Shown one piece after another: positions 1 to 13,080 of a DNA stretch of 64,000 nucleotides. Source of the DNA: Timema cristinae. Taxonomy: Eukaryota; Arthropoda; Insecta; Phasmatodea; Timematidae. Position numbers and translations under genes: made by a program. A model generated the notes under the pieces. The model was not told the origin of the DNA and did no database searches. It saw nothing but the letters and a program-made list of their open reading frames with translations. How positions within the stretch are numbered: position 1 is the first letter of the stretch; each line of letters begins with the position of its first letter. Location of the stretch: the NCBI GenBank assembly GCA_039000515.1, contig JBCFYV010002255.1, forward strand, positions 47,536,810-47,600,809, written 5' to 3'.

Positions 1-2946
1 GATGATAAATCCACACATTCAGATAAGAGGTAAGATCATTCCCCACATACTTACAGATGATAAATCCACACGCATTCAGATAAGAGGTAAGATCCTTCCC
101 CACATACTTACAGATGATAAATCCACACATTCAGATAAGAGGTAAGATCATTCCCCACATGCTTACAGATGATAAATCCACGCATTCAGATAAGAGGTGA
201 GATCATTCCCCACATACTTACAGATGATAATCCACTCATTCAGGTAAGAGGTAAGATCCTTCCCCACACGCTTACAGATGATAAATCCACTCATTCAGGT
301 AAGAGGTAAGATCCTTCCCCACACGCTTACAGATGATAAATCCACTCATTCAGGTAAGAGGTAAGATCATTCCCCACATACTTACAGATGATAAATCCAC
401 GCATTCAGGTAAGAGGTAAGATCCTTCCCCACACGCTTACAGATGATAAATCCACTCATTCAGGTAAGAGGTAAGATCATTCCCCACATACTTACAGATG
501 ATAAATCCACACATTCAGGTAAGAGGTAAGATCATTCCCCACATACTTACAGATGATAAATCCACACATTCAGATAAGAGGTAAGATCATTCCCCACATA
601 CTTACAGATGATAAATCCACACATTCAGATAAGAGGTAAGATCATTCCCCACATGCTTACAGATGATAAATCCACGCATTCAGATAAGAGGTGAGATCAT
701 TCCCCACATACTTACAGATGATAAATCCACGCATTCAGGTAAGAGGTAAGATCCTTCCCCACACGCTTACAGATGATAAATCCACGCATTCAGATAAGAG
801 GTGAGATCATTCCCCACAAACTTACAGATGATAAATCCACGCATTCAGGTAAGAGGTTAGATCATTCCCCACATACTTACAGATGATAAATCCATGCATT
901 CAGATAAGAGGTGAGATCATTCCCCACATACTTACAGATGATAAATCCACGCATTCAGGTAAGAGGTTAGATCATTCCCCACACGCTTACAGATGATAAA
1001 TCCACACATTCAGATAAGAGGTAAGATCATTCCCCACATGCTTACAGATGATAAATCCACACATTCAGGTAAGAGGTAAGATCATTCCCCACATACTTAC
1101 AGATGATAAATCCACGCATTCAGGTAAGAGGTTAGATCATTCCCCACATACTTACAGATGATAAATCCATGCATTCAGATAAGAGGTGAGATCATTCCCC
1201 ACATACTTACAGATGATAAATCCACGCATTCAGGTAAGAGGTTAGATCATTCCCACATGCTTACAGATGATAAATCCACACATTCAGATAAGAGGTGAGA
1301 TCATTCCCCACATGCTTACAGATGATAAATCCACACATTCAGGTAAGAGGTTAGATCATTCCCCACATACTTACAGATGATAAATCCACGCATTCAGGTA
1401 AGAGGTTAGATCATTCCCCACATGCTTACAGATGATAAATCCACACATTCAGATAAGAGGTAAGATCATTCCCCACATACTTACAGATGATAAATCCACA
1501 CATTCAGATAAGAGGTTAGATCATTCCCCACACGCTTACAGATGATAAATCCACGCATTCAGGTAAGAGGTTAGATCATTCCCCACACGTTACAGATGAT
1601 AAATCCACACATTCAGGTAAGAGGTTAGATCATTCCCCACATACTTACAGATGATAAATCCACGCATTCAGGTAAGAGGTTAGATCATTCCCCACATGCT
1701 TACAGATGATAAATCCACACATTCAGATAAGAGGTAAGATCATTCCCCACATACTTACAGATGATAAATCCACGCATTCAGGTAAGAGGTTAGATCATTC
1801 CCCACATACTTACAGATGATAAATCCACGCATTCAGGTAAGAGGTTAGATCATTCCCCACATGCTTACAGATGATAAATCCACACATTCAGATAAGAGGT
1901 AAGATCATTCCCCACATACTTACAGATGATAAATCCACGCATTCAGGTAAGAGGTTAGATCATTCCCCACATACTTACAGATGATAAATCCATGCATTCA
2001 GATAAGAGGTGAGATCATTCCCCACATACTTACAGATGATAAATCCACGCATTCAGGTAAGAGGTTAGATCATTCCCACATGCTTACAGATGATAAATCC
2101 ACACATTCAGATAAGAGGTGAGATCATTCCCCACATGCTTACAGATGATAAATCCACACATTCAGGTAAGAGGTTAGATCATTCCCCACATACTTACAGA
2201 TGATAAATCCACACATTCAGATAAGAGGTAAGATCATTCCCCACATACTTACAGATGATAAATCCACGCATTCAGGTAAGAGGTTAGATCATTCCCCACA
2301 TACTTACAGATGATAAATCCACGCATTCAGGTAAGAGGTTAGATCATTCCCCACATGCTTACAGATGATAAATCCACACATTCAGATAAGAGGTGAGATC
2401 ATTCCCCACACGCTTACAGATGATAAATCCACACATTCAGATAAGAGGTAAGATCATTCCCCACATGCTTACAGATGATAAATCCACACATTCAGATAAG
2501 AGGTAAGATCATTCCCCACATACTTACAGATGATAAATCCACGCATTCAGGTAAGAGGTTAGATCATTCCCCACATACTTACAGATGATAAATCCATGCA
2601 TTCAGGTAAGAGGTAAGATCCTTCCCCACATGCTTACAGATGATAAATCCACACATTCAGATAAGAGGTAAGATCATTCCCACATACTTACAGATGATAA
2701 ATCCACACATTCAGATAAGAGGTGAGATCATTCCCACATACTTACAGATGATAAATCCACACATTCAGATAAGAGGTTAGATCATTCCCCACATGCTTAC
2801 AGATGATAAATCCACACATTCAGATAAGAGGTAAGATCATTCCCCACATACTTACAGATGATAAATCCACGCATTCAGGTAAGAGGTTAGATCATTCCCC
2901 ACATACTTACAGATGATAAATCCACACATTCAGATAAGGGGTTAGA
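1..2946. repeat. 55-bp tandem satellite array, about 53 copies
   Basis: The unit starts gatgataaatcc and recurs every 55 bp from the window edge to about 2946, so the array continues to the left. Units differ at a few diagnostic sites: acat/gcat/tgcat, agataag/aggtaag, then gtaag/gtgag/gttag, and catac/catgc/cacgc before ttacag. These variants occur in blocks: a unit with tgcat and a neighbour with a one-base deletion (tcccacatgc) appear near 1168/1251 and again near 1990/2074, about 823 bp or 15 units apart, which is higher-order duplication. No coding potential. Most units contain a splice-donor-like caggtaaga or gaggtaaga and an acceptor-like cttacag. Confidence 0.97.
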
Positions 2947-2954
2947 TCCAGAAG

Positions 2955-3191
2955 TTTGAACCTGGCACTTTATTTGGTGTTAGGGAGTGGGTTGACAACT
3001 ATCTCCTATTAGATACAGGAGCGGGAGACAATGTAGTATCAGCGCAGTTTTCCTACATATGCCAAAAAATTGCAAGTTTCTGTGGAAATTGCTTTATGTT
3101 CTTGGCCCCTCTAATTGTTAGTCACACCTTCATCGGTGACTGCTGTTATTCTGGAAATAAGTTATGTTGCATAGTCAAAATTGATGATTAA
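2955..3191 (+). pseudogene. Retropepsin fragment of an LTR retrotransposon
   Basis: A 78-codon open frame running out of the satellite ends at taa 3189-3191. It contains LLLDTGAGDNVVS, the D-T-G-A active-site motif of retroviral-type aspartic proteases with typical hydrophobic flanks. No ATG, gag or reverse transcriptase is attached, and the following reading is cysteine-rich and unfamiliar. It is best read as a short piece of a Gypsy or BEL pol, stranded between two satellites. The motif match is short, so family placement is open. Confidence 0.6.
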
Positions 3192-3260
3192 AGAGCTACT
3201 TTCATATTCTCACCAGGAGTGACTATCTCATTGGAATCGGTTAAGAGCTCAATTGGGCAA

Positions 3261-6200
3261 ATTATCAATGTATTGGAGAGTAAGATGGAGAGGTTATCAA
3301 TGTATTGGAGAGTAAGATGGAGAAGTTATCAATGTATTGGAGAGTAAGATGGAGAGGTTATCAATGTATTGGAGAGTAGGATAGAGAGGTTATCAATGTA
3401 TTGGCGAGTAGGATGGAGAGGTTATCAATATCTTGGAGAATAAGATGAAGAGGTTACAATGTATTGGAGATAAGATAGAGGTTATCCAATGTATTGGGAG
3501 TAAGATGAGAGGTTACAATGATTGGAGATTAGATGGAGAGGTAGATCAATGTATTGGAAGGTAGATAGAGGTATCAATGTATTGAGAGTAAGATGGAGAG
3601 TTATCAATGTATTGGAAGTAAGATGGAGAGGTTATCATGTATTGGAGATAGATGGAGAGGTTATCAATGTTTGGAGAGTAAAGAGGTATCAATGTATTGG
3701 GAGTAAGATGGAGAGTTATCAATGTTTGGAGATAAGATGGAGAGGTTACCAATGTATTGGAGAATAAGATGGAGAGGTTACAATGTATTGGAGATAAGAT
3801 GGAGAGGTTATCAATTATTGGAGAAAAATGGAGAGTTATCAATGTTTGGAAGTAAGATGGAGAGGTTATCAATGTATTGGGAGTAGAATGGAGAGGTTAT
3901 CAATGTATTGGCAGAGTAGATGAGAGGTTATCAATGTATTGGAGAATAAGATGAGAGGTATCAATGTATTGGAGAGTAGATAGAGAGGTTATCATGTATG
4001 GAGAGTAAGATGAGAGTTATCAATGTATTGGAGAGTAAGATGAGAGGTTATCAATGTATTGGAGAGTAGGATAGAGAGTTATCAATGTATTGGAGAGTTA
4101 TCAATGTATTGGAGAGTAAGATGGAGAGGTTATCAATGTATTGGAGAGTAAGATAGAGAGGTTATCAATGTATTGGAGAGTAAGATGGAGAGGTTATCAA
4201 TGTATTGGAGAGTAAGATAGAGAGGTTATCAATGTATTGGAGAGTAGGATAGAGGTTATCAATGTATTGGAGAGTAAGATGGAGAGGTTATCAATGTATT
4301 GGAGAATAAGATGGAGAGGTTATCAATGTATTGGAGAGTAAGATAGGAGAGGTTATCAATGTATTGGAGAGTAAGATGAGAGGTTATCAATGTATTGGAG
4401 AGATTTATCAATGTATTGGAGAGTAAGATGGAGAGGTTATCAATGTATTGGAGAGTAAGATGGAGAGGTTATCAATGTATTGGAGAATAAGATGGAGAGG
4501 TATCAATGTATTGGAGAATAAGATGGAGAGGTTATCAATGTATTGGAGAGTAATGAGAGGTTATCAATGTATTGGAGAGTAAGGATGGAGAGGTTATCAA
4601 TGTATTGGAGAGTAAGATGGAGAGGTTATCAATGTATTGGAGAGTAAGATGGAGAGGTTATCAATGTATTGGAGAGTAAGATGGAGAGGTTATCAATGTA
4701 TTGGAGAAGTAAGATGGAGAGGTTATCAATGTATTGGAGAGTGATATCAATGTATTGGAGAGTAGGATGAGAGTTATCAATGTATTGGAGAGTAAGATGG
4801 AGAGGTTATCAATGTATTGGAGATTAAGATGAGAGGTTATCAATGTATTGGAGAGTAAGATGGAGAGGTTATCAATGTATTGGAGAATAAGATGGAGAGG
4901 TTATCAATGTATTGGAGATAAGATGGAGAGGTTATCAATGTATTGGAGAGTAAGATGGAGAGGTTATCAATGTATTGGAGAAGTAAGATGTAGAGGTTAT
5001 CAATGTATTGGAGAGTAAGATGGAGAGGTTATCAATGTATTGGAGAATAAGATGGAGAGGTTATCAATGTATTGGAGAGTAAGATGGAGAGGTTATCAAT
5101 GTATTGGAGAATAAGATGGAGAGGTTATCAATGTATTGGAGAGTAAGATGGAGAGGTTATCAATGTATTGGAGAATAAGATGGAGAGGTTATCAATGTAT
5201 TGGAGAGTAGGATGGAGAGGTTATCAATGTATTGGAGAATAAGATGGAGAGGTTATCAATGTATTGGAGAATAAGATGGAGAGGATATCAATGTATTGGA
5301 GAGTAATATGGAAGGAGGTTATCAATGTATTGGAGAATAAGATGGAGAGGTTATCAATGTATTGGAGAATAAGATGGAGAGGTTATCAATGTCTTGGAGA
5401 GTAAGATAGAGAGGTTATCAATGTATTGGAGAATAAGATGTAGAGGTTATCAATGTATTGGAGAGTAATATGGAGAGGTTATCAATGTATTGGAGAATAA
5501 GATGGAGAGGTTATCAATGTATTGGAGAATAAGATGGAGAGGTTATCAATGTATTGGAGAGTAAGATGGAGAGGTTATCAATGTATTGGAGAATAAGATG
5601 GAGAGGTTATCAATGTATTGGAGAATAAGATGAGGTTATCAATGTATTGGAGAGTAAGATGGAGAGGTTATCAATGTATTGGAGAGTAAGATGGAGAGGT
5701 TATCAATGTATTGGAGATTAAGATGGAGAGGTTATCAATGTATTGGAGAGTAAGATGGAGAGGTTATCAATGTCTTGGAGAGTAAGATAGAGAGGTTATC
5801 AATGTATTGGAGAGTAGGATGGAGAGGTTAACAATGTATTGGAGAGTAGGATGGAGAGGTTATCAATGTATTGGAGTGTAGGATAAGAGGTTATCAATGT
5901 ATTGGAGAGTAAGATGGAGAAGTTATCAATGTATTGGAGAGTAAGATGGAGAGGTTATCAATGTATTGGAGAGTAGGATAGAGAGGTTATCAATGTATTG
6001 GCGAGTAGGATGGAGAGGTTATCAATGTATTGGAGAGTAGGATAAGAGGTTATCAATGTATTGGAGTGTAGGATAAGAGGTTATCAATGTATTGGAGAGT
6101 AAGATGGAGAAGTTATCAATGTATTGGAGAGTAAGATGGAGAGGTTATCAATGTATTGGAGAATAAGATGGAGAGGTTATCAATGTCTTGGAGAGTAAGA

Positions 6201-7920
6201 TGGAGAGGTTATCAATGTATTGGAGAATAAGATGGAGAGGTTATCAATGTATTGGAGAGTAAGATGGAGAGGTTATCAATGTATTGGAGAGTAGGATGGA
6301 GAGGTTATCAATGTATTGGAGAGTAGGATGGAGAGGTTATCAATGTATTGGAGTGTAGGATAAGAGGTTATCAATGTATTGGAGAGTAAGATGGAGAAGT
6401 TATCAATGTATTGGAGAGTAAGATGGAGAGGTTATCAATGTATTGGAGAATAAGATGGAGAGGTTATCAATGTCTTGGAGAGTAAGATGAGGTTATCAAT
6501 GTATTGGAGAGTAAGATGGAGAGGTTATCAATGTCTTGGAGATTAAGATAGAGAGGTTATCAATGTATTGGAGAGTAAGATGGAGAGGTTATAAATGTCT
6601 TGGAGATTAAGATAGAGAGGTTATCAATGTATTGGAGAGTAAGATGGAGAGGTTATAAATGTCTTGGAGAGTAAGATGGAGAGGTTATCAATGTATTGGA
6701 GAGTAAGATGGAGAGGTTATCAATGTATTGGAGAGTAGGATGGAGAGGTTATCAATGTATTGGAGGTAAGATGGAGAGGTTATCAATGTATTGGAGAGTA
6801 AGATGGAGAGGTTATCAATGTCTTGGAGAGTAAGATGGAGAGGTTATCAATGTATTGGAGAGTAAGATGGAGAGGTTATCAATGTATTGGAGAGTAGGAT
6901 GGAGAGGTTATCAATGTATTGGAGAGTAAGATGGAGAGGTTATCAATGTATTGGAGAGTAAGATGGAGAGGTTATCAATGTATTGGAGAGTAAGATGGAG
7001 AGGTTATCAATGTATTGGAGAGTAGGATAGAGAGGTTATCAATGTATTGGAGAGTAGGATTGAGAGGTTATCAATGTATTGGAGAGTAAGATGGAGAGGT
7101 TATCAATGTATTGGAGAGTAAGATGGAGAGGTTATCAATGTCTTGGAGAGTAAGATGGAGAGGTTATCAATGTATTGGAGAGTAAGATGGAGAGGTTATC
7201 AATGTATTGGAGAGTAGGATGGAGAGGTTTCAATGTATTGGAGAGTAAGATGGAGAGGTTATCAATGTATTGGAGATTAAGATGGAGAGGTTATCAATGT
7301 ATTGGAGATTAAGATGGAGAGGTTATCAATGTATTGGAGAGTAAGATGGAGAGGTTATCAATGTCTTGGAGAGTAAGATGGAGAGGTTATCAATGTATTG
7401 GAGAATAAGATGGAGAGGTTATCAATGTATTGGAGAGTAAGATGGAGAGGTTATCAATGTATTGGAGAATAAGATGGAGAGGTTATCAATGTATTGGAGA
7501 GTAGGATGGAGAGGTTATCAATGTATTGGAGAGTAAGATGGAGAGGTTATCAATGTCTTGGAGAGTAAGATAGAGAGGTTATCAATGTATTGGAGAGTAG
7601 GATGGAGAGGTTATCAATGTATTGGAGAGTAAGATGGAGAGATTATCAATGTCTTGGAGAGTAAGATAGAGAGGTTATCAATGTATTGGAGAGTAGGATG
7701 GAGAGGTTATCAATGTATTGGAGAGTAGGATGGAGAGGTTATCAATGTATTGGAGAGTAGGATGGAGAGGTTATCAATGTATTGGAGAGTAGGATGGAGA
7801 GGTTATCAATGTATTGGAGAGTAAGATGGAGAGGTTATCAATGTATTGGAGAGTAGGATGGAGAGGTTATCAATGTATTGGAGAGTAAGATAGAGAGGTT
7901 ATCAATGTATTGGAGAGTAA
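3261..7920. repeat. 32-bp tandem satellite array, about 145 copies
   Basis: The consensus unit reads gagaggttatcaatgtattg followed by gagagtaagatg, 32 bp. From about 4800 to 7920 the copies are regular, with recurrent substitutions (agaataag, agattaag, agtagg, tcttgg for tattgg) that recur in blocks near 5830, 6030 and 6320, showing local higher-order duplication. From about 3430 to 4560 copies carry many one-base deletions, often in g or t runs. Open frames here on both strands merely read through the repeat. The array ends abruptly at gagagtaagg, 7920. Confidence 0.97.
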
Positions 7921-8955
7921 GGGCTTGGTATTAAAAGTTTTTGAATGTAGTAATAGGTCGAACAAACTTTTTCACTCACAATATAGAGCTGACAGAACCA
8001 AACTCAGTGAGATCGATATTATATTAATATGCTCCAACAACATTTTAAAGTATTACAAAACACTTACAAGCACTAAAAAAAGAAAAAAATATACAATAGT
8101 TCAACAGCCCATAAGCTTCAACATGTTTCCTCGTGTCTAAAGAGAATAAAGAACGTAGGTTAGTGATAGATTATCAAGAACAGGATCAAACTCCAAGCAG
8201 ACTACTATCTTTATATCCCAAGCCAGCTTATATGAATTCAATGTCTTGCAATTTGAGATCATCACTGGCACTCTAATTAATATGCAGCTATACAGATTCA
8301 GAAGTTTAATTCTACACAGCATTCTAGCATTAATTATAAACAATATTAATAGGTGCAATAACCCACACTGTTGCGAGAGAACTGAGGGTGATTTTATATT
8401 AAAACTCTGCCGCCAAGCAAATGTATTAACATTTTATCTTAAATTATATCTTCCTCATTTAAAACAAATTAGTATTATTATATAAATGCATGTAACTCGA
8501 ATGGGTAGTGAGATGTGGGGAAAAAGTAAAATTAAAATAATATAAATAAAGGGTATGGAACTCCACACAGACTTTCTCACTCCATTGTTTAAAAATGGAA
8601 ATATTTACTCAAAACTCATAATATGTGTGAAATGAAATAATGTACACCAGCAAAACCAAGCAAAAATTACATCATACTTAGGGCCTACATTAAACATTTT
8701 TTGAGTCCTGGATTTAGATGTTATGATTTTCTTTTTAAAGAATTTAAGTCATCATTAGTATATTTGGACAAAAAAAATATTGATATTGGCTCCACAAGGG
8801 TCAATACTTTGTATAAAAATTTCGACTTACAGTTAAAATTTTAGACATTTTATTGGAGGTTGCACAGCTTATGGTTATCGCATTCAGATTAAATGCCTCA
8901 ATTATAAATTTAAACCAATAAAAAAGGTAAATATTGACTAGTGAGTCTAAAATGA
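7921..8955. other. AT-rich unique stretch, no gene seen
   Basis: Between the satellite and the long inverted-repeat element there is AT-rich sequence with only short, unsupported open frames of 60 to 80 codons that resemble no family. No repeat or RNA gene was recognised. Confidence 0.6.
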
Positions 8956-8960
8956 GATGA

Positions 8961-9513
8961 CTGAATTGTAGCCATTTAGACATTTCTTAAACAAGCACCA
9001 CAAAAAAAAATGTGATTTGTATCCATTATCATAATACCCACAAAATCTTGAATTGTAGCCATTCAGACAGTTTTAAAATAAACGACTTTAACAAAAATCC
9101 TGATTTGTATCCACTGTAATTATTTGCATTATATCCACAAAATCCTGAATTGTATCCATTCTGAATGGTAGCCATTCAGACATTTTCTTGAACATGCATT
9201 ACAAATAAAAAGTCTGATTTGTATCCATTTTCATAATGTCCACAAAATTCTGAATTGTAGCCATTCAGACATTTTTTAAATGAGCACCACAAATAAAAAG
9301 TCTGAATTGTATCCACTAGAAATATTTGCATTATACCCACAGAATCCTGAATTGTATCCATTTAATTGCGGTAACACTTGTCTGATAGATTGCAGCAGAA
9401 GAAACTTACCTTAACTCATTCCATGTTTACTAGAGAGCAGCACTTATCCTTAACTCATTCCGAGGTAACTAGAGAGCAGCACTATCTCTATATTAATATA
9501 AAAAATATATTTT
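8961..9513 (+). repeat. Left terminal inverted repeat of the 3.5-kb element
   Basis: This arm is the reverse complement, with small indels, of 11948-12450. It is itself modular: motifs of the form gaattgtagccattcagaca and gatttgtatccatt recur every 60 to 120 bp. The inner third carries two copies of a block like cttaactcattcc followed by actagagagcagcac. Such subterminal direct repeats are common in fold-back elements and Mutator-like elements. Confidence 0.85.
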
Positions 9514-9608
9514 TAATTATTATTGTCTTATTACTTTAAAATCTAAACACCGATTTTCCGACTTATTTTTTAAAACATTACAGAATATATCTGTGATTAA
9601 GGTGATTG

Positions 9609-9611
<3 letters not shown>

Positions 9612-9653
<42 letters not shown>
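9612..9653. repeat. (TA)n microsatellite
   Basis: An uninterrupted run of about twenty TA dinucleotides lies inside the interior of the 3.5-kb element. Confidence 0.95.
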
Positions 9654-9658
<5 letters not shown>

Positions 9659-11947
9659 TACTATCATCTTGTTGACAATCTTGTATTTAAATACTATTAT
9701 TATGACAATTGACAGTAGTAGATACTTTAACGACGCCATATTATTTGCTCACAGAAAACTATCACTTACTCTAAAAAGGTTAAAGTAACTTGACTCTAAG
9801 ATAGGGCATGGTTATAAAGAAACGATATTTTTGTAATTAGGGGGCCTATATGCTTTTAATCGTTATAGGTTTGTTTTAAAGTGTCATATCCTATTATCTA
9901 CAGATAATTTCATCAGTTTATAATGTAGGTCTATCTGGGTTGGTGTTGAAGTTGAAGTTATAGGTTATCATACTCAACTTGAACACAGGCCTACATTTTA
10001 TGTACTAGTTTTGTTAAGTTTAATTGAAAAACCCCGTAAGTGTTTATATTTACCACTCCTCAACAGCTACATCTCCAGACAATATGATTTTATCCTTAGC
10101 CCTTTATCATTATGCCCACTATAAGTATAAATGCGTAACCATTTATCCATATAATGTCAAACGAGAGGGAGGGCAGTGTAAAAAAATAAACATCTTTGCT
10201 TCTAACTGTTAAATAATAAAATTCATCTTGTGATTTGAAGGGAATTCTTGAGACTATGGTTAAAAGTGATAATGCACGAGTAAAATGAGAGCGGGATTCC
10301 TTGTTGTTCTTTGTCATTGTATAAACTTGTCTTATTTTTTTGCCCTCTCTACACACATAAAAAAACAAATATCCATTGATAACAAAATGAATATTGTAAA
10401 TTAGGGAGGCCTATATAATTTTTAAAAAAATCAACAAATAACTCATCAATCACAGATGAACATTATTTATAACATGAATATTCAAAGAATGTCACAACAT
10501 GGCACCAAAGTATTCAAAGTATTTAATAAGCAATAGTTATAATTTTTAATATTATAAATGAACCTACCTAACAAAACTTAATCATTCAGGCGTTAACACA
10601 TTTTTCATGAAATTTGGGGATCCTGAAATATTATTTTTCAAACTATCGGTACTATTTAAAATATTAATTTTGCCATCATTGAAAATTTGCCTACTTTGTG
10701 TCTATGAATGGTAAAAAATATTAAATTTCTCATGATATTATAAAAATGTCACTGTGTTTAAGCCCAAGGAAAGAGTTCTCCTCTGAAGGTTATTCAGAAA
10801 ATCCTAGAAAAAACCAAACTATATAAGGCCTAGGCCCTTCTAATGTGTGTGGTACAATGTAATGTAAGTTAGGTATTAGAATATACGTATGCTCAATAAC
10901 GCTAATACGATTATTTTTTTAAATTATTTTTTTATGTAACAAAGACTTTTATAGTTAATGTACTGGAAGACATAAAAAATGTAAGCCATCCATATTCTTA
11001 GATTATTTAATTAATTAATTAGATTTTATCGGCTTATTTATTAAACACACAAACATTTATTAGGCCTATAATTAAACATAATAATATAAAATTAATCTCT
11101 TTAAATGTTTGCAGTAAAAAAAGTAAGCCAAGTAACCTTCAAATCTATTAAAATTTAGTTCAAATAAATGTTTTGGTGGATTTTAACATTTAAATGTTAT
11201 TTCTACATGCAAGGTTGTCATGTGTATATAACTTATCTCTATATTTTGACAAAAAGTAGTATCAATAACAAAGAGGCCCAGTGAAGTGAATCTGATCAAG
11301 TTATTTGATAAATATAACCTTTTTAATTGTTTATAAATAAACTAATCAACCAACTAACAAGTCTCTGAAAATTAAATTACAATACAATTTTAGATAGATT
11401 AATACATTTAGAGAAAAGTTATCTATTACAACATAAACATTTTGATTAATTATTCATAAACTTAACCAAAAATAGTATGTTAATGGCTTACTATTTTTCT
11501 TATAGGATTAATGTGTATAGCCCCCTCCCCCGAGCTAATGTCGGTACCGGTAATGTAAATCTTAAAACTTAGAGATTTACTAGGAAGTCTTACCTGATAA
11601 GTAAACGTAAAGTAGACAAAGAATATTCAGCCTCTTGGACCCGTCCATTCGACAAGAAACAATAAAATTACTTTCACTGCATCTACAAGAAACCAATAAC
11701 GACATGTCTTATCTTCACAGCCAGGAACACAATATTTGTTGTCACCCAACATTAAATTAAATATTCAATTTCCCACCTTTAAACAAGATTATTAAAATAA
11801 TATAACCCTAAGTCTTCATTTCTTAGAGCATAAATTAGCAGTTTGAAATGTTGTTTAAGGAAGCCAGTCAATATGAATAAAGAAACTTCAATTATTTGTA
11901 AAGTACCCTTTTATTATTCTTTTAAAAGAAACATCAATAAGTATTTC

Positions 11948-12450
11948 TCTTTTTTTATATATATTAAAATAGTGATAGTGCTGCTCTCTATCTCTAGTAA
12001 ACACAAAATGAGTTAAGAATAAGTGCTGCTCTCTAGTGAACATGAAATGAGTTAAGGCAAGTTTCTTCTGCTGCCATCTATCAGACAAGTGGTACCACAA
12101 TTAAATGGATACAATTCAGGATTCTGTGGGTATAATGCAAATATTTCTAGTGGATACAATTCAGACTTTTTATTTGTGGTGCTCGTTTAAAAAAATGTCT
12201 GAATGGCTACCATTCAGAATGGATACAATTTAGGATTTTGTGGACATAATGCAAATAATTACAGTGGATACAAATCAGGATTTTTGTTAAAGTCGTTTAT
12301 TTTAAAACTGTCTGAATGGCTACAATTCAGAATGGATACAATTCAGGATTTTGTGGGTATTATGATAATGGATACAAATCAGACATTTTATTTGTGGTGC
12401 TTGTTTAAGAAATGTCTGAATGGCTACCATTCAGAATGGATACAATTCAG
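11948..12450 (-). repeat. Right terminal inverted repeat of the 3.5-kb element
   Basis: Mirror of 8961-9513, reading ggatacaattcagg, gtctgaatggctac and related modules in the opposite orientation, with the gagagcagcac blocks at its inner side. The order of modules matches the left arm, so the two arms are one duplicated unit rather than chance low-complexity similarity. Confidence 0.85.
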
Positions 12451-12679
12451 CTCCCCTCTAAAATGATAGATAAATCATTAATCATCGCTGTGCAAACATT
12501 TCCCTTAAGAGGTTAAAGAAAAAAGAAAAAACTTTTTGAGAGGCTCACTTATTTACTTACTCTATGGCATTAGAGAATTATTGCGTTAAGACTTATGTAG
12601 TATCTCTGTAAAACCAAAGATAGCAAAATTGTATCAATATATTGGTCAATATCTCCAAAACCATTGGTTTTCTAAAGAT

Positions 12680-13080
12680 ATACTTCAAATAAAAGGTTTT
12701 GTTTTACTTTTAATAATACTACAATTTTGCAATGATAAGTTATTTAGTATCTTAAATAGTTGCGGAGATAAGGAAATGTCCGCTTCTGTAAAGTAACCTA
12801 AAGGTCATTTTCAAAGAAAAATGAAAACAGCCGTTTTGTTTATGATCTTAAGCAACACTTGTATAAAAATTTTAATAAAAATCGTTGGAGCCGATTTTGA
12901 GAAAAAAGTTATTTTCTTTTTTCACTCTTTAGTAAACTTAGGGTTAAAACACACACACACACAGACGGAATTACAAAAACCACTTTTAGGGTTTGGAGGG
13001 TCATGAAACGTCGACATCCATCAACATCTCTGATTAAATTTTTTTTACAGTTGCAATATTTGACCTTTAATGTTCGAAAA
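12680..13080 (+). repeat. Dispersed repeat, copy A
   Basis: About 400 bp that matches copy B at 13135-14075 in order. Shared landmarks are gcaatgataagttattt, aaaaatgaaaacagccgttt, aaaatcgttggagccgatttt, an acacac(ag)acgg segment, a g-rich ggagggtcatgaaacgtcga and catcaacatctc. No coding frame. The family is not identified. Confidence 0.75.

Larger units (their letters stand above)
8956..12456. mobile_element. 3.5-kb non-autonomous element with long terminal inverted repeats
   Basis: The two ends are inverted copies of about 500 bp. The ten bases just outside each end are identical, tctaaaatga at 8946-8955 and 12457-12466, a candidate 10-bp target duplication that would fit Mutator-like (9 to 11 bp) or fold-back (9 bp) elements. 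The extreme ends are not perfect inverted repeats (gatgactgaattg against ggggagctgaattg). The 2.4-kb interior is AT-rich, holds a TA microsatellite and has no recognisable transposase, so this looks like a deletion derivative. Superfamily is inferred from TSD length only. Confidence 0.75.

Noticed and set aside
1..2946. CRISPR-like regular repeats
   Set aside because: No unique spacers: the whole 55-bp unit repeats, and the context is a eukaryotic genome.
3522..4843. Open frames of 60 to 108 codons on both strands
   Set aside because: They translate the 32-bp satellite and exist only because local one-base deletions shift the frame.
9606..9788. Small protein-coding gene
   Set aside because: The first third is the TA microsatellite and the rest has no recognisable domain.
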